Origin: an uncultured Gammaproteobacteria bacterium
GTDB taxonomy: Bacteria; Pseudomonadota; Gammaproteobacteria; Steroidobacterales; GCA-2729495
Assembly: GCA_937921935.1 (NCBI GenBank)
Contig: CAKZWQ010000003.1
Span: 1 to 64,000, forward strand
Reading direction: 5' to 3'
Length of the DNA stretch: 64,000 nucleotides
A model generated the notes under the pieces. That model was not told where the DNA came from. It did not search any database and saw nothing but the letters and a program-made list of their open reading frames with translations. Positions 50,209 through 59,704 of the stretch are shown here, in pieces; the stretch's first letter is position 1; every line of letters starts with the position of its first letter. The position numbers and the translations under genes were made by a program.

Positions 50209-50757
50209 ATGACCGCAAACCCCTGGCTGCACCAAACTCCCTGGCCAACCAAACAGCTGCCAAGGGATGAAATGGCCAAGCGGATCGAGCACATGCTGGC
50301 AACTCACTGGATGGGCGTGCTGTGCACCGTGGGCAAGAACGGCCCCATCGGCAGCCCGGTGGAGTATTACGCTGAAGGCATGGCCGTCTATATCCTGCCT
50401 CAGCCCGGCAGCCCCAAGTTACAGGCGCTGCAGCGCGACCCCCGGGTCTGTTTTGCTATTCATGCCGAGAATTCCGGCTGGGCCAGTGTTCGCGGCGCCC
50501 AGCTATTCGGCGAGGCCAGGCTTATTGAGCCGGGCACGCCCGAGCACGTTCATGCGATGGGTATCTACCGGTGGGAGTCCTCAGCGGTTCAGTTGGGCAA
50601 GCCTCTGGACGAGGCCCCGCAGGTTCAGTTGGTCAGAATCGATCCGGAGCGGGTTGTCTACACCGAGCAGTGGCTTCGTAAGGACGGTTTCGGGCCCCGG
50701 CAGATCTGGCACCGGGATGCATCTAAAGCGGGTGGGTCTCGCACTTACAGTCACTAG
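50209..50757 (+). CDS. Pyridoxamine 5'-phosphate oxidase-like flavoprotein
   Basis: This predicted FMN-binding split-barrel protein has 182 aa. The region MLATHWMGVLCTVGKNGPIGSPV gives the first strands, followed by YILPQPGSPKLQALQRDPRVCFAIH and FGEARLIE, the usual PNPOx-like pattern. It lacks the C-terminal dimerisation signature of true PdxH, so it is not expected to make pyridoxal phosphate. Relatives include flavin and heme-binding proteins of unknown role. An ATG at 50137 would add 24 residues; the ATG at 50209 fits better. It lies in the interval between recJ and prfB. Confidence 0.8.
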   Translation: MTANPWLHQTPWPTKQLPRDEMAKRIEHMLATHWMGVLCTVGKNGPIGSPVEYYAEGMAVYILPQPGSPKLQALQRDPRVCFAIHAENSGWASVRGAQLFGEARLIEPGTPEHVHAMGIYRWESSAVQLGKPLDEAPQVQLVRIDPERVVYTEQWLRKDGFGPRQIWHRDASKAGGSRTYSH

Positions 50758-50810
50758 CCGCCAATGGGGCTCAGCGCAAGAGAGTGAGTCTGGCGCTGCA
50801 ACTGCCTGCC

Positions 50811-50840
50811 TTGACTTGCTTACGTGCCGGACTTGATAAA
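50811..50840 (+). promoter_or_regulatory. Possible promoter in the recJ-prfB interval
   Basis: TTGACT (50811-50816) matches five of six bases of the -35 consensus. GATAAA (50835-50840) follows after 18 bases. It points towards the small ORFs at 51115 and 51306. Confidence 0.35.
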
Positions 50841-50950
50841 AGACGCGCTTCACTTGCGCTGCCAGGCTCTTTGCAGATTGCAGGCGGGTTGCGCGTTGTT
50901 TGCCTTAGTACTTGCATTAAAACGTTAGATAGACGCCCTAAATGACTGTT

Positions 50951-50994
50951 TCTTATGGTAAGTCTATTTTCCATAAGATGGGCTATTGACCCAT
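50951..50994. repeat. Two adjoining inverted repeats
   Basis: TCTTATGG (50951-50958) and CCATAAGA (50971-50978) are perfect 8-base arms with a 12-base spacer. ATGGG (50978-50982) and CCCAT (50990-50994) form a second set with a 7-base spacer that shares a base with the first. There is no T-run, so it is not a standard terminator; an operator or mutually exclusive RNA hairpins are possible. Confidence 0.6.
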
Positions 50995-51114
50995 TTCACC
51001 CGTCTGCGTATCAAGAGTCGAGACGCTGCTTTGCAGTGATCGAGCAGGACTGTTGCTGGATCGTGTCGGAGAGTTTGGGCCTCAACTAAAGGGCATATTT
51101 TGGCCAGAAGAATC

Positions 51115-51240
51115 ATGCGGGTCATAGCGCGGGGCTATAGTTACCTGGTGCTATTGATGTTCGCAGCAGGCGCGCTGATCGGGGGCTGGCTTGCAGCAGT
51201 GGGGCAGGATGCGGGCGGAGTATTGCTGTTCTTCCAATAA
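51115..51240 (+). CDS. Possible small membrane protein (41 aa)
   Basis: An ATG at 51115 opens 41 codons ending in TAA at 51238-51240. The product would have a basic start (MRVIARGYSY), one hydrophobic helix (LVLLMFAAGALIGGWLAAVG) and a short tail ending LLFFQ. An in-frame TTG at 51100 has an AAAGGG about nine bases upstream and would add five residues. I do not recognise a family. The composition looks like a real single-span membrane peptide, but short hydrophobic ORFs also arise by chance. Confidence 0.35.
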   Translation: MRVIARGYSYLVLLMFAAGALIGGWLAAVGQDAGGVLLFFQ

Positions 51241-51305
51241 TAATCGGACCATCAATCGCACCTGCCACGATTATTGATTTTCGCTCTTCAACAGAGGCAG
51301 TTTGA

Positions 51306-51773
51306 TTGAACCTGAGGGCCTTGTTGTGTTTGCCGTTGACCTTATCGCCGCTACCAGTGGCTGCGGGTTCATTGTCGGCGGAGCACGTGACACTCATCGG
51401 ACCAACGCTGGCAGCCTTTTATACAATCGATGAGGCAGGCAGATCGGTTCGCGACACTCCTGTTGTGGAGGCGATTGCTACGCCAGAGGCTACATCGTCG
51501 GTTGTCATTGTGGGCCTGTCTTCCGAGAGCGCTAGTCCGCCGGCAAGGTCTGTCGTGTTGCGGTCCACCCGGGCCGCTAAAGGGCGACCGAATCGTTTTG
51601 CGCGCTATCGGTGCGAACGCAGTGGCTTCTATTTCACCCAGTCGGGCCGCTGTGTGTTGCCGGCAAACAGCAAGTTGCGGTCCATGCGGCGTCCGGGCAG
51701 GAATCTGCCTGCGACAGGTTCCAGGCTGGCAGGGGGCTCCCGTTCCGACACGGTTGTTGCCAGGGCGCGCTAA
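51306..51773 (+). CDS. Hypothetical exported protein
   Basis: A TTG start at 51306 with AGAGG eight bases upstream begins a 155-aa frame. The first 20 residues form a signal peptide (NLRALLCLPLTLSPLPVAAG). The rest is basic, low in secondary-structure signal and has two Cys in RYRCERSGFYFTQSGRC. No domain is recognised. It lies between the small membrane ORF and prfB. Base composition is like the surrounding genes; whether it is expressed is unknown. Confidence 0.5.
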   Translation: MNLRALLCLPLTLSPLPVAAGSLSAEHVTLIGPTLAAFYTIDEAGRSVRDTPVVEAIATPEATSSVVIVGLSSESASPPARSVVLRSTRAAKGRPNRFARYRCERSGFYFTQSGRCVLPANSKLRSMRRPGRNLPATGSRLAGGSRSDTVVARAR

Positions 51774-51884
51774 ATTGCTTGCAAGGCTGGATAAGGCGCA
51801 GCGGTCTTAGCTGCCCCTTCCCTCGGCCGGCCGATCTGACTAGCATTACGCGCTTTCGCGCAGCCGGTATGTCTGGAAGAGCCC

Positions 51885-52980
51885 ATGGAAATCAGCCCCC
51901 TTAAAACCACGATCAAGGATCTGCAGCAGCGCTGTCTGGCCCTAAGGGGGTATCTTTGACTTCGAGGGATCTCAGCGCCGCCTGGAAGAGGTCAGCCGTG
52001 CCCTCGAAAACCCCGATGTGTGGAATGACCCGAAGCAGGCCGAGGCCCTCGGTCGGGAGCGCGCGCGCCTGGACGGTATTGTCGGGGAGCTGCTCAAGCT
52101 AGACAGCGGGCTGGTGGATGCGGGTGAGCTGCTGGAAATGGCAGCCGCAGAAGACGATGACGATACCGTGGCGGAGATTGAAGCCGACGTGGCTCGATTT
52201 GAGGCTGTGGTGGAGCGACTCGAGTTCCGGCGCATGTTCAACCGCAGCGCCGATGCCTCAAATGCTTTCATGGACATTCAGGCGGGATCCGGCGGCACCG
52301 AAGCTCAGGACTGGGCTGAGATGCTGCTGCGTATGTATCTGAAATGGTGCGAGACCAATAACTTCCAGGCGGAGTTAATCGAAGCCTCGGCCGGCGAGGT
52401 CGCGGGTATCAAGAGTGCCACGCTGCGGATCGTCGGCGACCATGCCTACGGCTGGTTGCGCACCGAGACGGGGGTGCACCGCCTGGTTCGCAAGTCTCCT
52501 TTCGACAGCGGCAATCGACGCCACACTTCCTTCGCGGCAGTCTTCGTCTCGCCGGAAATCGAAGACGACATGGATATAGAGATCGACCCCAGCGACCTGC
52601 GCATCGATGTGTACCGCGCCAGCGGGGCCGGTGGACAGCACGTCAACCGCACAGAGTCGGCAGTGCGGATCACGCATAACCCGACCGGCACCGTGGTTCA
52701 GTGCCAGAATGACCGTTCCCAGCATAAGAATAAAGCTACTGCAATGAAGCAGTTACGAGCGAAACTTTACGAGCTGGAAGAACAAAAGCGGCGGGCCGAA
52801 GCGCAGGCGACTGAGGACACCAAGTCAGATATCGGCTGGGGTAGCCAGATCCGTTCCTACGTATTGGACCAGTCCCGGGTGAAGGATCTGCGAACCAGCG
52901 TGGAGTCGGGAAACCCTGATGCGATTCTGAACGGCGATTTAAACAAATTTATTGAGGCGAGCCTGAAGCAGGGCGTCTGA
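51885..52980 (+). CDS. prfB: Peptide chain release factor 2 (programmed +1 frameshift)
   Basis: RF2 (364 aa) recognises UGA and UAA stop codons. The frame opened by the ATG at 51885 runs for 24 codons and ends at an in-frame TGA (51957-51959). Ribosomes slip +1 on CTT and continue with GAC at 51958 in the frame that runs to 52980. The full product is therefore join(51885-51956, 51958-52980). The GGQ peptidyl-hydrolysis motif is in [15 protein letters not shown]. The stop-recognition domain lies upstream of it ([13 protein letters not shown] marks its start). The GGAAGAG before the ATG is the ribosome site. lysS follows after 10 bases, as in E. coli. Confidence 0.97.
51945..51960 (+). promoter_or_regulatory. 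prfB recoding site
   Basis: The sequence AGGGGGTATCTTTGAC contains the Shine-Dalgarno-like stimulator AGGGGG, the slippery codon CTT and the in-frame stop TGA followed by C. This is the canonical RF2 autoregulatory arrangement: low RF2 slows termination at UGA and favours the +1 shift. Confidence 0.97.
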
Positions 52981-52990
52981 AGGACTGGCT

Positions 52991-54520
52991 ATGACTGACA
53001 AAAAATCATCCGGGGTCCAGGCCGAGCATCGACTGATCGCCGAGCGCCGGCGCAAGCTGGACGAACTGCGCGCAGCGGGTTTTAACTACCCCAATGATCG
53101 CCGCCGCACGGCGCTGGCGAGCAACCTGCTTATCGACTACGACCAGCACACCAGCGAGATGCTGGAAGCTGAGGCTGTCGAGGTTTGTGTGGCCGGCCGG
53201 GTCATGGCCAAGCGAGTCATGGGTAAGGCCAGTTTTCTGAAGCTCCAGGATCGCAGCGGCCAGATCCAGATATTTGTGCAGCGGGACGTGATCGGGACTG
53301 AGGATTACCAGGCCTTCAAGACCTGGGATCTGGGCGATATCGCCTGGGTACGGGGCACCCTGTTCCGGACCAAGACCGATGAGTTGACAGTCAAGGCCGC
53401 CGAAATCGCTCTGCTCACCAAGTCACTGCAGCCCCTGCCGGAAAAATATCATGGTTTGACGGACCAGGAGATGCGCTATCGGCAGCGCTACGTGGACCTG
53501 ATCATGAGTCCCGAATCCCGGCAGGTGTTTCAGACGCGGACTCAGGTTGTGCAGTCTTTGCGGGCTCGCCTCGACGCCGAAGGCTTCATGGAGGTCGAAA
53601 CCCCCATGATGCAGCCTATTCCCGGCGGCGCAGCGGCCCGGCCCTTCATTACTCATCACAATGCCCTGGATCGGGAGCTGTACCTGCGCATTGCCCCGGA
53701 GCTCTATCTGAAGCGCCTGGTGGTCGGGGGCTTCGAGCGGGTGTATGAGATCAACCGCAGTTTTCGGAATGAGGGCGTATCCACCCAGCACAATCCCGAG
53801 TTCACCATGCTCGAGCTTTATATGGCCTATGCCGATTACCACGAGCTGATGGATTTGCTGGAGCAGATGATTGCAGGCCTGGCGGCCGAGTTGGGGGACA
53901 GTGCGCAGATTCACTACCAGGGCCATGACTACGATCTGAGCCAGCCTTGCCGTCGCCTGAGCGTTGAAGACTCTGTTGCCCTGTACAACCCGGACCTGGA
54001 CCCAAGCCGTCTGCGTGACGCTGACTATCTGCAGGAGCTCTGCCAGAAGCTGGAGATAACTGTAGAAAAATCATATGGTTCCGGCAAGTTGTTAATAGAG
54101 ATTTTCGAGAAAACCGTGGAGGGGAAGCTGCTGGAGCCCACGTTTATTACCGGCTATCCGGCCGAGGTGTCGCCCCTGGCGCGGCGCACGGACGGCGATC
54201 CCTGGATGACAGATCGTTTCGAGTTTTTCCTGGCGGGGCGTGAGATCGCCAATGGCTTTTCCGAGCTGAACGATCCTGAAGATCAGGCCGAGCGTTTTCT
54301 GGCCCAGGTGTCCCAGAAGGAGGCCGGCGATCATGAAGCCATGTTCTATGACGCTGACTACATCACGGCTCTGGAATACGGGCTGCCGCCGACGGCCGGC
54401 CTGGGGATTGGTATTGACCGACTGGTCATGTTCCTGACAGATTCCCCGTCTATCCGGGATGTGCTGCTCTTTCCTCATCTGCGCGACAGCGCCGGTGAGC
54501 GTCCGCTAAAGGAGAACTAG
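52991..54520 (+). CDS. lysS: Lysyl-tRNA synthetase, class II
   Basis: LysS (509 aa) charges tRNA-Lys. An N-terminal OB-fold anticodon domain ([20 protein letters not shown]) is followed by the class II core: motif 1 near [18 protein letters not shown], motif 2 in [15 protein letters not shown] and [11 protein letters not shown], and motif 3 in [15 protein letters not shown]. The length is typical. It is in an operon with prfB and overlaps the convergent ygfZ by 4 bases. Confidence 0.98.
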   Translation: MTDKKSSGVQAEHRLIAERRRKLDELRAAGFNYPNDRRRTALASNLLIDYDQHTSEMLEAEAVEVCVAGRVMAKRVMGKASFLKLQDRSGQIQIFVQRDVIGTEDYQAFKTWDLGDIAWVRGTLFRTKTDELTVKAAEIALLTKSLQPLPEKYHGLTDQEMRYRQRYVDLIMSPESRQVFQTRTQVVQSLRARLDAEGFMEVETPMMQPIPGGAAARPFITHHNALDRELYLRIAPELYLKRLVVGGFERVYEINRSFRNEGVSTQHNPEFTMLELYMAYADYHELMDLLEQMIAGLAAELGDSAQIHYQGHDYDLSQPCRRLSVEDSVALYNPDLDPSRLRDADYLQELCQKLEITVEKSYGSGKLLIEIFEKTVEGKLLEPTFITGYPAEVSPLARRTDGDPWMTDRFEFFLAGREIANGFSELNDPEDQAERFLAQVSQKEAGDHEAMFYDADYITALEYGLPPTAGLGIGIDRLVMFLTDSPSIRDVLLFPHLRDSAGERPLKEN

Positions 54521-55377
54521 TCCGGCAGCGTATAGGGCAGGGGCAGCGGCTCCAGCACCTGGCCCGCCAGCATCAGCGGCCCGGCGGCGGCCAGTTGGAC
54601 CACCGCCAGTAACTCATGGCCGTCTTCGCTTGGCGCGCTGCGCACCACCTTGCCGGCAACCGCTGCATCGGGGTCCGTTAAGGCATCACCCGGGTCGGCG
54701 CTGGTCGGGCTGGCAAAGCGCAGCATGCGTCGCTTGATCCGCCCAAGATTCTGGGTTCGCGCCACCACTTCCTGGCCGACGTAACAGCCTTTGTTGAAGC
54801 TGATACCTCCCAGGACATCAAGATTCACCATCTGGGGCACGAAGGCCTCAGTTGTTGCGGCCCGGATGTCAGGCAGCCCGGCCCGAATGTCGGCGAGTTC
54901 CCAGGCACTCACGCCGGCCGGGTCTTCAAGCAGTTCCGTTGGCTGCGTTAACACCAGCGCCCGGCTGGGGTCGCCGGCCAGTCGCATAAGGACCCGGTCC
55001 GCGTCATGGGCGCAGGCCTGGTGTTCCGGCCCCAGGATCAGTTCAGGGATTTCTGCGGCTGCCTGGTCTGTGACCAGTCCGCCAACAGTCAGCCCGGCCG
55101 GTTCGATACTGACCCGGGCCCTGAGTACAAACATCCGCAGCCGGTTCATCGTCTGTTCAAGCAAAGCCTGTGGCAGGACCAGCAGGGTCGCCTCACCCTG
55201 GTTCATCAGCTGCCCGAGGGCGAGCAGACGGCCTTTGGGGTTGTTCCAGCCCCAGAGCAGGCTGCGAGCTGCACCGGCTGCCATCACGTCCTGGGTCAGC
55301 TGCCCCTGGAGAAAATCGAGCCGATCGGCCCCGGTCAGACGCAGGACGCCCAGACGGGGCAGGTGCATAGCTTTCAT
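54517..55377 (-). CDS. ygfZ: Folate-binding iron-sulfur assembly protein YgfZ
   Basis: YgfZ (286 aa) is a tetrahydrofolate-binding GcvT-like protein that helps maintain some iron-sulfur enzymes. The diagnostic motif is [22 protein letters not shown] (Cys near residue 200; here split as KGCYVGQE and [10 protein letters not shown]). The N-terminal [18 protein letters not shown] is also typical. It is divergent from an SDHAF4 homologue and sdhCDAB, whose SdhB carries three iron-sulfur clusters, so the neighbourhood is functionally consistent. Confidence 0.93.
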   Translation of the reverse strand: MKAMHLPRLGVLRLTGADRLDFLQGQLTQDVMAAGAARSLLWGWNNPKGRLLALGQLMNQGEATLLVLPQALLEQTMNRLRMFVLRARVSIEPAGLTVGGLVTDQAAAEIPELILGPEHQACAHDADRVLMRLAGDPSRALVLTQPTELLEDPAGVSAWELADIRAGLPDIRAATTEAFVPQMVNLDVLGGISFNKGCYVGQEVVARTQNLGRIKRRMLRFASPTSADPGDALTDPDAAVAGKVVRSAPSEDGHELLAVVQLAAAGPLMLAGQVLEPLPLPYTLPD

Positions 55378-55435
55378 TCAGGTTGCGGCCTGGGTGCGGG
55401 TGAAACAGGTGGGCCATTCTGGCACAATTGAACGG

Positions 55436-55630
55436 ATGTCAGCACCGCGCGATCAAACCGCCAAGACCGATGCCGGGCAAGGGCTCGAGCAGGTCGACCA
55501 GGCCAAGAAAGGGCCGGACACGGCGGCCAGTCCGGAGGCCAAACAGCCTCGCGAAGTCGACGGACCCAAGGGGCCTGAACCGACTCGTTACGGTGACTGG
55601 GAGCGCGGCGGCCGATGCATCGATTTTTGA
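55436..55630 (+). CDS. Succinate dehydrogenase assembly factor 4 homologue (DUF1674)
   Basis: This is a protein of 64 aa whose disordered charged N-terminus leads into the SDHAF4 signature GPEPTRYGDWERGGRCIDF at residues 46-64. In mitochondria SDHAF4 binds the flavinylated SDHA subunit and protects it until it joins SDHB. The gene lies 115 bases upstream of sdhC on the same strand, which supports the same role. Longer in-frame starts run back through the antisense of ygfZ and are discarded; the ATG at 55436 gives a compact protein. Confidence 0.85.
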   Translation: MSAPRDQTAKTDAGQGLEQVDQAKKGPDTAASPEAKQPREVDGPKGPEPTRYGDWERGGRCIDF

Positions 55631-55745
55631 TGCCGGGTCGACGCTGAGAATTTTCCATTGAGTGATGCGCACGTCCGATGACTTCGGTCACCGGGACTTA
55701 AGACTGGCTGCGGCAAACTCAATAACCGCTGACGGAGTTTCAGGC

Positions 55746-56138
55746 ATGGCACGCGCGGACCGACCGCTGTCTCCCCACGTGGGGATTTATCGCTGGCAGG
55801 TGGCCAACACCCTGTCGATTTTGCACCGCGCGACGGGCGTGTTCCTGTCCATCGGTGCGCTGGTCCTCGCCGGCTGGCTGATTTCCGTGGCTTCCGGTTA
55901 TCAGGCCTATGCGCGTGTGAACGAATGGCTGATGGGGCCATTCGGCGCCCTGTTGTTACTGGGCTGGACCTTCTGTTTTTTTTACCACCTGTGTAACGGC
56001 GTTCGTCACCTGGGCTGGGACATTGGCCTGGGCTTTGAAAAAGAGCGGGCCCGGCGCACGGGCTGGTTGACGGTAGCTGTGTCCGTGGTCCTGACCCTTG
56101 GGTTCTGGGTTGTGGCCTTCGGCAGCCAGGGGAGCTAA
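55746..56138 (+). CDS. sdhC: Succinate dehydrogenase cytochrome b556 subunit
   Basis: SdhC (130 aa) is a membrane anchor of complex II with three transmembrane helices. HVGIYRWQVANTLSILHRATG contains the quinone-site Ser and Arg region (split as HVGIYRWQ and SILHRATG). The heme-ligand His is in FYHLCNGVRHLGWD. An upstream in-frame ATG at 55662 would add 28 residues; the ATG at 55746, with GGAG upstream, matches the family. The order is sdhC-sdhD-sdhA-sdhB. Confidence 0.95.
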   Translation: MARADRPLSPHVGIYRWQVANTLSILHRATGVFLSIGALVLAGWLISVASGYQAYARVNEWLMGPFGALLLLGWTFCFFYHLCNGVRHLGWDIGLGFEKERARRTGWLTVAVSVVLTLGFWVVAFGSQGS

Positions 56139-56141
56139 AGC

Positions 56142-56525
56142 ATGAGTCTCCAATCACCTTTACGTCGTGTCATGGGGCTGGGCTCCGCCAAAGAGGGTGC
56201 CGGCCACTGGTGGGCCCAGCGCCTGACCGCCATCGCCCTGGTGCCCCTGGGTTTGTGGTTCGTTTTTTCCGTGCTGGGTCTTGACCACGGTCAGTATGAA
56301 TTGGTCCGCGCCTGGATTGCTGATCCGGCCCACGCCATTTTGTTGCTGTTGCTGATCCTGGCTCTGCTTTATCACTCTTGCCTGGGTCTGCAGGTGGTGA
56401 TCGAGGACTATGTGCACGGCGCTACCAAGGTTGCGACCCTGATTAGTGTGCAGTTCGCCCATGTGCTGGTGGCAGTCAGCAGCATCTACGCCATCATCGT
56501 CGTGTCTGTGGGAGCCGGCACATGA
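56142..56525 (+). CDS. sdhD: Succinate dehydrogenase hydrophobic membrane anchor
   Basis: SdhD (127 aa) is the second anchor subunit with three transmembrane helices. [17 protein letters not shown] begins the first, and the heme-ligand His is probably in [16 protein letters not shown], where the Asp-Tyr also belongs to the quinone site. The stop overlaps the sdhA start by 4 bases. Confidence 0.95.
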   Translation: MSLQSPLRRVMGLGSAKEGAGHWWAQRLTAIALVPLGLWFVFSVLGLDHGQYELVRAWIADPAHAILLLLLILALLYHSCLGLQVVIEDYVHGATKVATLISVQFAHVLVAVSSIYAIIVVSVGAGT

Positions 56526-58306
56526 GCGCTTATAAGTTCATCGATCATAGCTACGACGTTGTCGTGGTGGGCGCCGGCGGTGCCGGCCTGCGAGCCACCT
56601 TCGGCCTGGCTGAAGCCGGTCTGAGCACGGCCTGTATCAGCAAAGTATTTCCGACGCGCAGTCACACCGTGGCCGCTCAGGGTGGCATCAGTGCGGCCCT
56701 GGGTAATATGGGCCAGGACGACTGGCGCTGGCATATGTACGACACGGTGAAGGGTTCCGACTGGCTCGGTGACCAGGACGCCATCGAGTACATGTGTAAG
56801 GAAGCGCCGGACGCAATCATCGAACTGGAGCACTATGGTGTGCCGTTCTCCCGCACGGAAGACGGGCGGATCTATCAGCGACCCTTTGGCGGCATGACCA
56901 CCAATTTTGGTGAAGGCACGGCCCAGAGAACCTGTGCCGCCGCGGACCGCACCGGGCACGCCATGCTGCACACCCTGTACCAGCAATCCCTGAAGCACGA
57001 TGCAACTTTCTATATTGAATATTTCGCCATCGACCTGATCATGGAAGACGGCGAATGTCGTGGCGTGATTGCCATGGATATGGCCGAGGGAACCCTGCAT
57101 CGTTTCCGCGCGCAGCGGGTCATTCTGGCCACGGGTGGTTACGGACGTGCTTTCTTCTCCTGTACCTCCGCGCATACCTGCACAGGCGACGGCAACGCCA
57201 TGGTGCAGCGCGCCGGCCTGCCATTGCAGGATATGGAGTTCGTGCAGTTTCACCCGACGGGTATTTATGGTTCGGGTTGCCTGATTACCGAAGGTGCCCG
57301 CGGCGAGGGCGGGTATCTCACCAACAGCGACGGCGAGCGCTTCATGGAGCGTTATGCGCCCAACGCGAAGGATCTGGCATCCCGCGATGTCGTCAGTCGC
57401 TCCATGACCGTCGAGATTCGTGAAGGCCGCGGTGTTGGCCAGGAAAAGGACCATATTTTCCTGCACCTGGAGCACCTGGGTCCGGATGTCATTGATGAAC
57501 GGCTGCCGGGTATTGCCGAAACGGCCAGAATTTTCTCCGGCGTTGATGTAACCAAGCAGCCGATCCCCGTGCTGCCCACGGTGCACTACAACATGGGCGG
57601 TATTCCGACCAATGTGCATGGCGAAGTGCTGACCTCCAGGGGCGACGATACGAGTGTGCCGGTGCCCGGACTGATGGCCGTGGGAGAGGCGGCTTGTGTA
57701 TCCGTGCACGGCGCCAATCGTCTGGGTTCTAACTCACTTCTGGATTTGGTGGTCTTCGGGCGTGCTGCCGCTCATCGCTGCGCCGATCAGTTAAAGGGGG
57801 GGTCCCGTCAGCGGGCCTTGCCGGCTGATGCCGGTGACTACGCGATTTCCAGGCTGGACAAGTTACGGCATGCCGACGGTAGTCGAACGACGGCGGAAAT
57901 TCGTCTGGAAATGCAGAAGATCATGCAGAACCATGCCGCTGTGTTTCGCACCGGGGAGACCCTGCAGGAAGGCATCGAAAAGCTACGGCAGACTGCCAAT
58001 AGCTTCGCCGACGTGCGGGTCGCTGATCGCAGTCTGATCTGGAACACGGACCTGATCGAGACCCTGGAACTGGATAATCTCCTGGGTCAGGCCATGGCCA
58101 CCATTGAATCGGCGGTGGCCCGCAAGGAAAGCCGCGGTGCGCAGGCCCGGGAAGACTATCCGGATCGCGATGACGTGCACTGGATGAAGCACAGCCTGTC
58201 CCGTTTACAGGCGGACTGGCAGATCCAGTTGAACTACCGCCCCGTCAATCTCGATACCCTGACGGACGACGTTGAGACCGTCCCCCCGAAGGCTCGCGTT
58301 TACTAG
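56522..58306 (+). CDS. sdhA: Succinate dehydrogenase flavoprotein subunit
   Basis: SdhA (594 aa) oxidises succinate to fumarate on a covalently bound FAD. The dinucleotide-binding motif is [19 protein letters not shown]. The flavinylated His is in [12 protein letters not shown] (near residue 45). The substrate-site stretches [15 protein letters not shown] and [10 protein letters not shown], and the C-terminal [20 protein letters not shown], are intact. Both known assembly factors for this subunit, an SDHAF4 homologue and SdhE, are encoded in the same cluster. Confidence 0.98.
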   Translation: MSAYKFIDHSYDVVVVGAGGAGLRATFGLAEAGLSTACISKVFPTRSHTVAAQGGISAALGNMGQDDWRWHMYDTVKGSDWLGDQDAIEYMCKEAPDAIIELEHYGVPFSRTEDGRIYQRPFGGMTTNFGEGTAQRTCAAADRTGHAMLHTLYQQSLKHDATFYIEYFAIDLIMEDGECRGVIAMDMAEGTLHRFRAQRVILATGGYGRAFFSCTSAHTCTGDGNAMVQRAGLPLQDMEFVQFHPTGIYGSGCLITEGARGEGGYLTNSDGERFMERYAPNAKDLASRDVVSRSMTVEIREGRGVGQEKDHIFLHLEHLGPDVIDERLPGIAETARIFSGVDVTKQPIPVLPTVHYNMGGIPTNVHGEVLTSRGDDTSVPVPGLMAVGEAACVSVHGANRLGSNSLLDLVVFGRAAAHRCADQLKGGSRQRALPADAGDYAISRLDKLRHADGSRTTAEIRLEMQKIMQNHAAVFRTGETLQEGIEKLRQTANSFADVRVADRSLIWNTDLIETLELDNLLGQAMATIESAVARKESRGAQAREDYPDRDDVHWMKHSLSRLQADWQIQLNYRPVNLDTLTDDVETVPPKARVY

Positions 58307-58343
58307 GTTTCAGGCATACGCCCCCAGACTTATAGAGAGACTC

Positions 58344-59126
58344 ATGGCTGAATTTCGCTTACCCAGTAACTCCCGGGTTCAACAGGGCAAAACGCATAAG
58401 GCACCTGCGAGTGCGGTCAACGTGCGCCGCTTTGCGGTTTACCGTTATGACCCGGACTCCGGCAATAATCCCCGCGTGGATACTTATGAAGTTGACCTGG
58501 ATCAATGTGGTCCGATGGTTCTGGATGCCCTGATCAAGATCAAGAATGAGATTGATTCGACCCTGACATTCCGGCGTTCCTGTCGGGAAGGTATTTGCGG
58601 TTCCTGTGCCATGAATATCGATGGCGGCAATACGCTGGCCTGCACCCAGGCCATCGAGGACATTGGCGGGGATATCAAGATTTATCCGCTGCCGCACATG
58701 CCCGTGATCAAAGATTTGGTGCCCGACCTCACCAACTTCTACGCGCAGTACGCCTCCATCAAGCCCTGGCTGCAGACGCGCACGCCGGCTCCGCCTGACA
58801 GCGAGCGGCTGCAGTCTAAAGATGATCAAGAACTGATTGATTCCCCCTCGGCGTGCATTTTGTGTGCCTGCTGTTCGACGAGTTGCCCGAGTTACTGGTG
58901 GAACAGCGATCGTTACCTGGGGCCGGCCGCCCTGCTGGCTTCCTATCGCTGGCTGGTGGATACGCGGGATGAAGCGACGGGCGAGCGACTGGATGAACTG
59001 GAAGACCCGTTCCGGTTGTATCGTTGCCATACGATCATGAATTGCACCAATGCCTGTCCCAAAGACCTGAACCCGGCGCGCGCCATCGGCGAGATCAAGC
59101 AAATGATCGCGCTGCGCCGTCTCTGA
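58344..59126 (+). CDS. sdhB: Succinate dehydrogenase iron-sulfur subunit
   Basis: SdhB (260 aa) passes electrons from SdhA to quinone through three clusters. The [2Fe-2S] ligands are in CREGICGSC and a later LAC, the [4Fe-4S] ligands in [15 protein letters not shown], and the [3Fe-4S] ligands in [17 protein letters not shown]. The N-terminal 30 residues are longer than in E. coli. The ATG at 58344 is chosen over an in-frame start at 58272 that overlaps sdhA. Confidence 0.97.
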   Translation: MAEFRLPSNSRVQQGKTHKAPASAVNVRRFAVYRYDPDSGNNPRVDTYEVDLDQCGPMVLDALIKIKNEIDSTLTFRRSCREGICGSCAMNIDGGNTLACTQAIEDIGGDIKIYPLPHMPVIKDLVPDLTNFYAQYASIKPWLQTRTPAPPDSERLQSKDDQELIDSPSACILCACCSTSCPSYWWNSDRYLGPAALLASYRWLVDTRDEATGERLDELEDPFRLYRCHTIMNCTNACPKDLNPARAIGEIKQMIALRRL

Positions 59127-59130
59127 GCGG

Positions 59131-59391
59131 ATGGTCCGCGACCCCGTTGAGCTGCGCCGCCTGCGCTGGCGGTGCCGCCGCGGCATGCGTGAGCTGGACG
59201 AGTTGCTCATGGCGTACATGGAAACAGCCTTTGAAGCATCCAGCCCGGCCCAACAGCAGGCTTTTGAAGACCTGTTAAGTTTGCAGGACCCCGAGATTCT
59301 CTCCTTGTTAACGGAGCGGGTGCGGGCTGAAGATCCAGGTCTGCATGAACTGGTTCAACGGCTTCTCGGGCGTCCTGGAGCTGAGCTGTAG
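59131..59391 (+). CDS. sdhE: FAD assembly factor SdhE
   Basis: SdhE (86 aa) promotes covalent attachment of FAD to SdhA. The signature near the N-terminus reads RLRWRCRRGMRELDELL, equivalent to the conserved RGxxE motif, followed by a five-helix bundle with FEDLLSLQDPEI. It starts 5 bases after sdhB. In many bacteria sdhE is separate from sdhCDAB, so the direct linkage here is notable. Confidence 0.95.
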   Translation: MVRDPVELRRLRWRCRRGMRELDELLMAYMETAFEASSPAQQQAFEDLLSLQDPEILSLLTERVRAEDPGLHELVQRLLGRPGAEL

Positions 59392-59635
59392 CCGGCTTGG
59401 CTGGCGTTATAGCGTGCGCCGGGCGCGAGTGGGGCCGCCGGGCTGGAGACTGCAGCTGCTGACAGGCGCCTGGGTCCGGGCGGAGCTTCGGCAAGCCTGG
59501 CTGGCCGGGGACCTGGCTGGTCTGGCCTGGCGGGCACAAGACGGCTCACGACATTACGCGCTGATCCGGGCATCTCGGCAGGACAAGTGCGGCTGGCGGC
59601 GCTTGCGGGTCATCCTGCGCCTGCCCAGATCATGA
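59345..59635 (+). CDS. Short YgfX-like protein, membrane part apparently missing
   Basis: This is a 96-aa ORF whose ATG at 59345 overlaps the end of sdhE by 47 bases. YgfX (CptA) is usually encoded right after sdhE and has two N-terminal membrane helices followed by a short cytoplasmic domain. This ORF matches mainly the last part (RAELRQAWLAGDLAGLAWR and WRRLRVILRLP) and lacks the helix pair, so it may be a reduced or decayed ygfX. The assignment rests on position and weak pattern similarity. Confidence 0.45.
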   Translation: MNWFNGFSGVLELSCSRLGWRYSVRRARVGPPGWRLQLLTGAWVRAELRQAWLAGDLAGLAWRAQDGSRHYALIRASRQDKCGWRRLRVILRLPRS

Positions 59636-59704
59636 ATTAGAATAAATGGGCGCTGCGCTGCATCAGCCAGTGTGACAACGCGCACGGTTAAGTTTAATCC
59701 GGGC

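Larger units (their letters stand above)
50758..51114. other. Intergenic region upstream of the small membrane ORF
   Basis: No protein gene is supported. The part around 50910-50995 is visibly richer in A+T than the neighbourhood and holds two back-to-back hairpins. A candidate promoter is at 50811-50840. The stretch could be an old insertion or a regulatory region for the two small ORFs downstream. Confidence 0.4.

Noticed and set aside
52018..52980. prfB as a shorter gene starting at 52018 without frameshift
   Set aside because: The upstream 24 codons, the ribosome site and the exact RF2 slippery sequence show that translation starts at 51885.
56486..57709. Minus-strand open frame of 407 codons opposite sdhA
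   Set aside because: It is fully antisense to a complete, well-conserved sdhA and shows no recognisable domain. High G+C genes often leave such frames open.
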